Assembly (NCBI GenBank): GCA_947463445.1
Contig: CANHRS010000006.1
Location: 1-64,000, forward strand
Direction of reading: 5' to 3'
Source: Flavobacteriia bacterium
GTDB taxonomy: Bacteria; Bacteroidota; Bacteroidia; Flavobacteriales_D; Crocinitomicaceae
DNA: 64,000 bases
A program made the position numbers and the translations under genes. The notes beneath the pieces were generated by a model. It worked only from the letters and a program-made list of their open reading frames with translations. It was not told where the DNA came from and did not search any database. Numbering within the stretch: position 1 is the stretch's first letter; every line of letters starts with the position of its first letter. Shown here in pieces: positions 8,863 to 20,800 of the stretch.

Positions 8863-11800
8863 ATGATATACAAGCAACCTATATCAGTCAAAAAAACAAC
8901 ATCTTACCTAAATGGTATTCTAATTTTTATTTCCTGCTTTTTGAGTTCCTTTATTTTTGGGCAAAATATTATTGCTGAGACTTTTAATAGTACTGGAGGC
9001 CCCTATCCTAGGAATAATATGTGTCCCAATAGTAGTAAATTTATTGGGGTGAAGGTTACAAATAAAGGCCCTGGATCTTTGCCTAAAAATACGTTGATAA
9101 CGATAACTGTAAAAATTACGGCACCGAATACTACTACTAAAACCTTTACTGAAAAATTTAACACACCAACTGTAATTGCTTTAGATAATTCAGATTGGTT
9201 TACATTTGTATCTCCAACAAATATCGCAGATTTATCCAAACAAGGTGCTTACGATTTTGCAATTGCTGCTACCTATGCTAGTGACACTCCTCCCACTGCT
9301 GTAGATGGTTTTGATGCGCATCAGGCATTATATGTAGCAGGAAATGTCTTGGATTTACTTTCCGCTTCTCCAGATCGTTCCTTGTGTAAGTCTGTAGAGT
9401 TAGATACTATTAAATATGAAATATCCTATAATGCAGATTCTGCTTATGCATCCAATTTACCTCCAGGTGTCTCCGCTTCATGGAAAAGTCCTATCCTAAA
9501 AATAGTTGGAAAACCTACCTCTGCAACAAACAGTCCATATAATTATACTGTCAGAGCTACTGGTGCTTGTCCATCTATTTATGATTCCATTTTAACAGGT
9601 GTTGTGACTGTAACGGATTTACCTAAAATTTCCTACACCGGAAATAATCCAATTTGTGAAGGGTTTTCATCGAGCGCATCTCCAAGCTTCGGTGGTACAT
9701 GGAAAAGCACTAATGTTTTAGTTGCAACAATTTCACCAAATGCTGGTTCTATACTGGCAGTTAGCCCAGGTAAAACGAAATTTTATTTTAAAACCAATTT
9801 AGCTTCTGCTTGTTCAGATACTTTACCTGAGTTTATTGTAAATCCTTTACCCACAGTAGATCCTATTGGAGGACCTACAAAAGTTTGTGTAAATGCAAAA
9901 ATTCAGTTAACAAATACCAATAAAACAGGTACATGGTCTAGTTTAGATCCATCCAAAGCAACGATTAATGCAACAACAGGAGAGGTCACAGGTGTTTCGG
10001 ATGGGCCATGTACCATAGAATATATGGTTGTTGCGCTCGGTTGTACAACAGTGGTTTCAACTACTATTACGGTTAATAAATTACCCACGGTTAATCTAAC
10101 AAGTGGAACAAAACAAGCGTGTCTAGGGAAAACTACCCAGCTTACCAACGGTATTTCGAATGGTGTTTGGTTAAGTGGTACTCCTGCAACAGCTTCTATT
10201 TCAGCTCAAGGATTAGTGACTGGTCTTGCAGCTGGTTCCAGTTTAATTAGTTATACGGTTACCGATGCAAATAATTGTTCTAAATCGGATACTACTACTG
10301 TACGAATTTATGCATATCCATCAGTTGACCCTATCACTAGTATAACTAAAACAATTTGTCAAAATGATTCAACCCAGGTAACTAGTATTACGCCAGATGG
10401 AGTATGGTCTAGTGCAAAAACAACTATCGCAACTATTGATGTTAATGGTAAAGTGAAAGGTATTGCTGGAGGCAAAAGTGAAATTAGCTATGTGGTAACA
10501 AAAAATGGCTGTGCTACTAGTGTTACGGATACAATAACGGTTAATCCGCTACCGGTTGTAGATATGATTTCAGGTGCAGGTAGTGTATGTGTTGGTACTA
10601 AAAGTACGTTAACTAATACAACTCCTAATGGAGTTTGGGATAGTTCCAACAAAACAGTTGCTACAATAAATGGTTCAGGTGAAATAACAACCCTAACTGC
10701 AGGTACTACAGAGATTTCCTATAAGGTTACAATTTTAGGCTGTATTACTACAGCTAAAAAGACAATAACGGTTTTTAATATGCCAAGTGTGAATCCAATT
10801 ACCGGAATCACAACGGTATGTGAAAAAGCATCAACACCATTATCTAGTGCTACAAGTGGTGGAGTTTGGTCAAATACGAATAATAGCGTTGCTACTATTT
10901 CAGCTACAGGAGTTGTAACCGGAGTTAAAAGTGGTACAAGTACTATATCTTATGCCGTAACTGAGAATGGATGTACAACAACGAACCAAACAACTGTAAC
11001 TGTTACCCCTCTTCCGATTGTTCCAGCTATTACAGGTATAGATTCAATTTGTGTGGGCGATAGTAGTAAATTTTTCAATGTTAAATTAACTGGTACTTGG
11101 TCTAGTGCGGATGTAACAATAGCTAAAGTTAATGCTACAACAGGTTTTGTTACAGGCATGAAGGCGGGAACAACCAAGATTACATACACCGTGATAGAAA
11201 ACGGTTGTTCTTCTTCGGTTGAAAAAACGATTAAGGTAAATCCGCTACCAGTTATTCAAGCAATTTCAGGGAGTGATAAGGTTTGTTCCGGAAAAAACAT
11301 ACAACTATCAAATAGTACTAGTGCTGGTGTTTGGGCTAGCCGAAATCAATCTATTGCATCCATTTCAGCTGTTGGATTAGTAAGCGGAAACACAAAAGGT
11401 ATTACAACAATTAGTTATACTGTAACTTTGAGAGGATGTGTAGACTCTGTGGTGTCAAATGTAACCGTAAATCAATCTCCAATTCTCTCTGCAATTTCTT
11501 CAAGTGGCGGTACGAATATTTGTCCAACCAAAACATCACAAATGTCAGCTACACCGATTGGAGGAGTTTGGACTAGTCCTGCATCATCAATCGTTTCAAT
11601 AGATGATAAAACAGGACTTGCATTGGGAATAGCTAAAGGTTCAAGTATAATTACATATACTGTAACCTCTGCTGAGGGTTGTATATCAGATAAAACATAT
11701 ACGTTATCCGTGGATGAAGCTCCAACTGTTGCTGCGATTTTAGGTTCTCCAACAGTTTGTCAAGGGGAAACAACAATCCTAACTTGTTCAACTCCCAATG

Positions 11801-14800
11801 GAACGTGGTCAAGTGCTTCTCCTTTGGTTGCTTCTATTGATCCTAGTACTGGAAAAGTAACTGGTAACAAAGCGGAAGATTCAACAATCATTGCATACAC
11901 TGTATTATTAAATAATTGTTCTACTTCAAGTTATTTTAAAATTAAAGTAAATCCAATGCCTACTGTTAACCCAATTTCTGGAGATTTAACTGTATGTTCT
12001 GGAAAAAACACTTCATTGTCCAACACTACACCAGGCGGTGCATGGTCAAGTACATACATAGATACAGCAACTATCTCAGCTACAGGTGTAGTGACAGGAA
12101 TTAAAGGTGGAAAAACGGAAATTAAGTATGCAGTAACTTCCAAAGGTTGTACAACCACGCAAAAAGCAACAGTAACTGTAGTGAATTCTCCTATTGTTCC
12201 AGATATTACTGGTTCCACATCTATATGTGTTAATAGCACATCTTTGTTGAAAAATTCTGCAAATAATGGTACTTGGAAAAGTGATTCTACTAAATACGCT
12301 ACTATAGATCCTCTTACTGGATTGGTGTCCGGAAAAGCGGCAGGCACTTCGCTAATACGATATGCGGTTACCTTAGATGGTTGTACTACGGAAAAAACTA
12401 CAATGGTAACTGTAAAACCATTGCCAAATGTAGATGTTATAAGCGGTCCGACTAACGTATGTGTTGGTGAAAATATTTCTCTAACGAATACCACTAAGTT
12501 AGGCCAATGGAGTAGTTCGGATAATTCAATTGCTTCTGTGAATGGTGCTGGTGTTGTTACAGGTGTTAAAGGGGGTGCTATAACCATTAATTATACTGTT
12601 ACATTTGACGGTTGTTCCAATGCAAGTAGTTCGCTCATCGCTGTAAATAATCTTCCACCAGTAGAAGCTATTTCTGGTATAACTACGTTTTGTTCGGGAC
12701 TCACAAGTAAACTTTCATGTACACCCTTAGGTGGAACTTGGTCTAGTGGTAACACTAATGTAGTCACAGTGGATAAGAATGGTGTTGCATTTGGTGTTAG
12801 CCAAGGTCCCGGCTCTATCACCTATACTGTCATTGACAATGGATGTACATCTAAAAGCTTGGTTAATGTGCTGATAAATCAAACACCAGAAGTTGCTGAA
12901 ATAACAGGAGATCCTTCGGTATGTATTGGATCAACGATGAATTTACAATGCGTAACACAAGGTGGGAACTGGGCAAGTGAATCTACAGGGGTAGCAACTA
13001 TCGACCAAACAGGACTAGTAAAAAGTGTTAATCCAGGATCTTCCGTTATATCATACACGAAAATTGTCGGTTCCTGTACGAATAAAAAAACAGATACTAT
13101 TACTGTTTATGCAATGCCAGTTGTTGCGAAGACATCCGGAATATTCGATATCTGTGCTGGTTTATCTACGACATTGAAAAATGATACAACGGGGGGTAAA
13201 TGGTCAAGTTCTAATCCAAAAATTGCTATCATAGACGGTTTTGGTAAGTTAACAGGTGTATCTGCTGGTTCAGCAAAAATTTATTATGCAGTAAGTAAAA
13301 ATGGTTGTACAACAATAGATTCTGTTACTGTTAATATAACTGGTGCACTACAAGTGTTGCCAATTACTGGTAATACTACAATTTGTGAAAATTCCACTAC
13401 AGTACTAAAAAATGAAACACCTAATGGTACTTGGTCTAGTTCATCAGATGCAATAGCAACCATTAATTCAAATACTGGTGTTGTAACAGGTATCAAATCT
13501 GGTCAAACTACCATAACATATTCTGTTGTTACTAATGGTGTGTGTCCGCAATTAGCGCAAACAACCGTTATTGTAAATCAAGTACCAATTGTAAATACAA
13601 TTTCAAATATAACAGTCTGTGAAGGAGGAAAGGTGAATGAAATTGTTTTTACTGGAAATAGTTCTCCTACCTATCAATGGCAAAATAATAATACATCCAT
13701 TGGTTTACCATCATCAGGTACAGGTAATATTCCTGAATTTATTGGTACGGGTACAGTCAAAGGAGGTGTTTCGAAAACAGCATTAATTCAGGTTAAACCT
13801 AACTTAAATGGCTGTGAGGGTCTACCAAAATCATTCTCAATAACAGTTAAATCAGAAGAAAATCCTGCATTCTCTTACCCTAGTAACTCCTACTGTAATT
13901 TAGATGCAAATCCAGTTCCTTTATTCACACCTACAACTACTATCGGAGGTTATTTCTCAGCATTTCCTAAAGGCTTAACAATAGATTCATTATCTGGAGT
14001 GGTAGCATTGAAAACTTCTTCAGATGGCTATTATTCTATCAAATATACGACATCCGTAGGTGGCAAATGTGCACAAGATTCAACAGTCTTTTTAAGTATA
14101 TCAAATAATCCAAGTGTATTTGGTTCATTAGATCAAACAGCCTGTGAAGGTGCTGATTTTAATCCAGTAAATTTTGCTGGAAGTCCAGGATCCATGTTTA
14201 GATGGACTAATTCCGAATCCTCCATCGGACTTACAACTAATGGCCTTGGAAATATATCTAAATTTACAGGTACCGGAACAAAAACGACAGGTTTAAATAT
14301 CACAGGTAAGATTATAGTCACTCCTTTCTCAGGCTCATGTTTAGGTACTAAAGACACTTTCTTATTAACTGTAAAGGCAAAAGATAGTGCAAACTTTAAT
14401 TACCCAAGTAATTCCTACTGTAATCTAGATCCAAATCCAAAAGCTATTTTACTAGGTAAAAAAGGCGGTGTTTTTACTGCTAGTCCAGCTGGTATGACAT
14501 TGAATCCTTCAACCGGTCTTATTACTCTATCTAGTTCGACAGCAGGATTATATACCATCAAGTATACAACAAAAGATGGTTGTACGAATAGCGATTCTCT
14601 AAAGATTACAATTGGAGAAAATCCTTCTGTAGATAATAGTGTAAGTCAAATCCAATGTATCGGTAGTGCTTTTGATCCAATAAAATTTACTGGTTCGCCA
14701 GGTACTTCATTTGATTGGGTAAACGATAACCCTTCAATTGGATTGGCTGCTTCCGGAAATGGAAATATTCCTGCATTTACTGGCACGGGTGTATCGGCAA

Positions 14801-17800
14801 GCAAAACAACTTTGACTGCTAAAATAACTGTAAAGCCAAGTATAGGTTCTTGTCCAGGTGCCGAAAAATCATTTACTCTTACACTAAATTATTCGGATGA
14901 TGTTGCTATTTCTTATTCAGATAATTCTTATTGTGCGAAAGATATTAACCCAAAACCGACAATAATTTCAGGACCTAAAAACGGTGTTTTTTCCGCTACT
15001 CCAGTTGGATTATCCTTGAATGAGTTAGATGGTACTATAAATATTACCGGATCGAAAGAAGGATATTACCAAGTGATGTACAGGACAAACGGTGTTTGTG
15101 CAGATACCGCGATCGTCCCAATCGGTGTTAGTTTTGAACCAATTGTTGATTTAGTATTAGGGCAAACTGTTTGTGCAGGAGTTGCATTTACACCGACAAA
15201 ATTTACTGGATCACCAGGTGCAATTTTTGAATGGAAAAATTCGAATACGGCAATTGGTTTAGCTGCAGATGGAAATAAAGAAATACAATCATTTGTCTCT
15301 ACAAACAATACAAAAGCTCCCATTTCGAGTACTGTAACTGTTACACCAAGAGCAGGAAAATGTATAGGTACTCCAAGATCTTTTGATTTAATGGTAAATC
15401 CAGTGGATGATGCGACTTTTAACTATGCCGCCTCACACTATTGTGTAGGTCTAGAAGATGCTACTCCAATATTTTCAGGAACAAAATCAGGAAAGTTTAC
15501 CTCTTCACCTACCAACGGGATAATTCTGGATCCAAATTCAGGTAAAATTAGTTTAGCAGCATCCAATGCTGGATCCTATAATATTACCTATGTAACAAAT
15601 GGTATTTGTCCGAAGGTAACTTCTCAATTAATTAAAATTAATCCTGTACCTATTGTAAATCCTGTTACTAACCAAACTGTTTGTCAGGATAACACTTTTG
15701 ATGCAATTAATTTTACTGGTACAACCTCGACCATATTTAATTGGTCAAATACAGATACGTTAATTGGATTAGCATCTAATGGTACTGGTGGTATTGCTCC
15801 TTTTAAAGCGCAAGGCACAATAAAAGGTGGTGGACCGCGATCTGCTTTGTTAAAAGTTACACCGTACATTGAATCTTGTGTTGGATCTCCAATTGAAATT
15901 TTATTAACAGTTAATAGTAAAGACAATCCTTTATTTAATTATTCGGATAATTCTTTTTGTACTTCGCAAACAAATCCAATTCCTACGCTTAAAGGTACAA
16001 CAGGAGGATATTTTACAGCAACACCTGCTGGTATAGACCTCGACCCGGTAAGTGGTACAATTAATCTTGCTAATTCTACTTCTAACACTTATAGAATTAC
16101 GTATACTACTAAGGGAAGTTGTAAAGCGGATTCTACAATCAATATTGGAATTGGTTCAGGACCAATAGTTGATTCAATTATCAATCAAACTATTTGTGCG
16201 GAGGAATCTTTTTCTAAAATTGAATTCTCAGGTAATCCAGCAGCGGTATATGATTGGACAAACACGAACACAACGATAGGATTAAGTGCTTCAGGATCTG
16301 GAAATATAGAAAAATTTAAAGCTGTTGGAACAGTTCCTGGGGGTTCTGACACAACTGCGTTAATTATAGTTACTCCAAGAATTGGTACCTGTATAGGGAA
16401 ATCTAGATCTTTTGCATTAAAAGTGAAAGCATTAGATGACGCTAGTTTTTCTTATTCGAATACATCCTTTTGTAAAACCGAGAATAATCCTTCACCTACA
16501 ATAACAGGTTTGAAAGACGGGAAATTTACTTTCTCTCCAATAGGACTTGCTATGAATGCTGCTGGTGATATAAATCTTGGAAATTCTACAAGTGGATCAT
16601 ATACGATTACATACGCTGTAAACAAAAGATGTCCAAATGTTGCTACTTTCCCAATCTCTATTGGAAGCCTACCAAATGTTACTTCGATTTTAGATCAATC
16701 AGTTTGTGTTGGGAGTTCTTTTGATACCATCCGTTTTACTGGTTCGATAGGTGCGCAGTTTTCCTGGACAAATGGTAATACACTCATTGGTTTACCTGCA
16801 TCTGGTTCAGGGGATATTAATTCATTCATTGGTCTTTCTGCTGTGAAAAGTTCTATTACAGTCATTCCTTTTGTTGGCCAATGTTCAGGTCCTGCCAAAA
16901 CATTTAACCTCATTGCTAATCCTCTTGTTCCTACAACAGTTTCATATGCAAATCCATCGTATTGTTTAAACCCTCCAGGTCAAGCAAAACCTACACCTAC
17001 AGTTACTGGACCTACAGGCGGTTCCTATTCTGTTTTCCCTAGTGGATTATCCTTAGACGTATCCAACGGTAGTGTAGATTTAGATAAATCTCTATCAGGT
17101 AATTATACTGTAACTTATGCTTTAAATGGTGTTGCTTGTGCTACTAACGCAACAACCAAGATAGCAGTTGGTGAAAATCCTTCAGTAAGTGATATAATTT
17201 CTCAAACTGTATGTAAAGGCATACGATTTAATGAAATTGTGTTTTCAGGAACTCAAGGAACTCAGTTTTCTTGGGTTAATTCAAACCCTTCCATTGGTTT
17301 GTCAGCAAATGGTACAGGAAATATCTCTGCCTTTTATGGAATTAATGGAACTAAAAATAAAGTTACAAGTGTAATAACTGTAACTCCTAGTGTAGGTAAG
17401 TGTATTGGAACTTCTAAATCTTTTACTTTAAATATAAATCCAGCCGATGATGCTAGTTTCAGTTACACTGCAAATAAATTTTGTGCTGATGAATCAAACC
17501 CAGCACCCTCAATAACAAATAAAGGAGGTGTTTTTAGTGCAAGTAAATTAGGAATAGAACTAGATAAAGATAATGGAGTTATCGATTTAAATAAGTCTAT
17601 ACCTGGTTTATATAATATCACATATTTAACAAAAGGGAATTGTCCAGACGTTTACACGGAAGCAATAACATTAGTGCCTAAACCAAGCATTAATCCTATT
17701 CTAGATACAACAGTATGTAATGGTTCTAATTTTAATACGATTATTTTCAAAGGCTCAAGTAATACACAATTTGATTGGATTAATAATAATGAATCGATTG

Positions 17801-20800
17801 GTTTACCTAAATCTGGGGTTAGTGATATTACCTCATTTAAGGCGAAAGGAACTATTCCAGGAGGTTCTGCAATTAAGTCTAAAATTGTTGTTACTCCAAA
17901 AATTGATGGTTGTTTAGGTAAATCTATTTCGTTTGAATTAAACGTAAATGCTTCTGATGCACCTTATTTTTACTACGATAAATATTCAATTTGTCAAAAC
18001 GATCCTTTTCCACCAAAAGCGATTCTAAATGGAACTAAAAATGGTGTTTTTTCTGCATTACCTTCAGGTTTATCTATAAATAATATTTCTGGTGAAATAG
18101 CTATTGCAACTTCATTAGTTAACACCTATGCTGTAACGTATACTACTAATGGTGCCTGCCCGAAAGATTCAACAAGATCTATCATTATAAATCCTACCCC
18201 AATACTAAATGATTTAGTTAATCAAGAAAAATGTCAAGACGCTATTTTTGATACTATCTTCTTTAAAGGAACTGCGAATACTACGTTTAAATGGGAAAAC
18301 TCTAATGTTACAATTGGCTTATCTAAAGATGGTGTTGGAAATATTCCTGCATTTAAAGCGAAGGGTACAGTGAATGGAAGTAGCCCAGTTATTGGAACTA
18401 TTACAGTAACTCCTGAAATTAACGGTTGTTTTGGTGTTAAGAAATCACTAACATTAACTGTAAACCAATTAGATAATCCAGCATTTAAGTATGACGATAA
18501 TTCATTTTGTAAAATACAGGCAAATCCAACACCTGTAATCACAGGTACAAAAGGTGGGTATTTTACATTTACTCCAAATGGGTTGGTAATTGATAATGCC
18601 ACCGGAACAATAAATTTAATTGCCACAACACCAAATAATTATCTAATTACATATAATACGATTGGAATATGTAAAAAAGATTCAACTGTTAGTATTGGTA
18701 TTGGAACTGACCCATCTCTTGAAGATATTGATGATCAAGATGTGTGTGAGGGCACCTCTTTTGATCCAGTTGTCTTTAAAGGAAAACCTGGAACCGTTTT
18801 TAGTTGGAAAAACTCAAACGCTTCTGTTGGTATTCCTACAAATGGAACCACTAATATTCCGGCGTTTATTGCTAGTGGAGTAGTCAATTTTAGAGATACA
18901 ATTGCACAAATGGTTGTAACTTCTCGTATTGGTATTTGTTTCGGAAAAGATACAGTAAATTTTAAATATAAAGTTCGTGCTAAACCTAATATTAAAGGTC
19001 GAATTGTTCAAGCTCCATTAACTAGTTTATTCCTAAAAGATACTTCTATTTGTAAGGGTACTAATATAAAATTAATTGCAACTGGTATAACTAAAAATAC
19101 TGATTATCAATGGACTCCAATTACAGGTCTGCTAGGATTTCCTACCAATGGGGCGAGTGTCACAACTAACTTGGATTCTACCCAACAATTTGTTGTGTCT
19201 GGTATTAATCAATTTGGATGTAGTAACTCGGATAGTGTTATGGTCCGCGTGTTTAATCCTAAAATAACCAATATACTAAAAGATACGACTGTTTGTGCTG
19301 GAAGTAGTTTTAGACCAATTAAATTCATAGGAAATACTCCAACACCTTCATTTACATGGACAAATTCATTAACATCGATTGGTTTACCAGGATCGGGAGT
19401 CGGTGATATTCCAGCTTTCATCGGAACAAATAACACTACAAATTCTTCATTAGCGGCCACAATTACTATAACACCAAAATATACAATACCTTCTTCTGGT
19501 CTTGTTTGTAATGGTGCAAAATCAATAGTTAAATTAAGTGTAAATCAATCGGATAATCCATCTTTTACGGGATATCTCTCCCAATATTGTGCAAGTGAAA
19601 CTGCATCCACAGTTCCATTTATAACCGGCACAAAAAATGGTGTGTTCTCGTCTAGTCCTTTTGGTTTAGTGTTAAACCCTAATTCTGGCCAGTTGTTTCC
19701 AACTGCATCCATGGCAAAATCGTACTATGTAAAATATACCACCAAAGGTGTTTGCCCAAAAGCAGACTCAATGAGTTTAACTATTAAACCTATTCTAACT
19801 GCATCTATTACTGGAGATAAAACAGTATGTAGAGATGCAATTCAACCGGTTATTACTTTCAAAGGTGCAAATGGTAAAGCACCGTATACGTTTAAATACT
19901 CAGTGAATGGTGGTGCTGCCAAAGAAATAAAATCAAAAGTTGCAACTGACTCTGTAACAATAGCTGTTCCAACCGATATTGCAGGAACCTTCGTTTATTC
20001 ACTCCTTTCTATGGAAGAATCAAGTGCTTCAAATTGTAGTAATGCTGTTAGTGGAAATGTTACCATAAATGTAAATACGCTACCAATTGCTCAAATTACG
20101 GGGAATGCAACTGTGTGTGAAGGTGGAAGTCCTCCAAATATTACCTTTACAGGTGTTAATGGTACTTCCCCATTTACATTTATGTATGCTGTCAACGGTG
20201 TAACACAGCCAGCAATCAGTACAAAAAATGGAGATTATAGTGTAAATGTAACACAACCAACAACCACAAATGCAACCTATACCTATTCATTAATCGGTAT
20301 TAAAGACGGTAGCACATTAGGCTGTTATCAACCGCAAAATAATTCAATTACTGTTTCAGTTAAAAAACTTCCTACCGCAACGATAGCTGCAAGCGCAAAA
20401 TCGATTTGTATTAATGGTTCTAATCCTACTATTACATTTACTGGTGCAAATGGAATTCAACCATATACTTTTGAATATAAAATAAATGGTGTTTCTAATT
20501 ATATTACTTCGAATAATGGATCTTCCGCTGTACTTGATGTACCTTCAAATATTCCAAATAAATATGTATATGAATTAGTTAGTGTAAAAGATGGTGGTCA
20601 ATTCACGTGTACTAATATAGCAATTTTCGCAAAAGATTCAGTAGATGTTATTTCTGGCGCATTCGTTGATCCGATTGAGGATAGAACTGTTTGTAAAGAC
20701 AATAATTCGGGTGTTATTAATTTTACTGGTTCTACAAATTCTACTTTCAGTTGGTATACTAACAATACAACTACAGGTTTAATTTCATCAGGGAAAGATT

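Noticed and set aside
8581-8877. Minus-strand 98-aa ORF upstream of sufA
   Set aside because: Low-complexity AT-rich intergenic translation overlapping both flanking starts; no family resemblance
11931-12587. 218-aa and many other antisense ORFs within the giant gene
   Set aside because: Repeat-driven antisense frames (V/T-rich mirror of the Ig-like repeats), no independent coding signal
9850-18990. CRISPR-like periodicity in the 8.9-21.9 kb region
   Set aside because: The repeats are degenerate protein-coding units in one long ORF, with no short conserved DNA repeats or spacers
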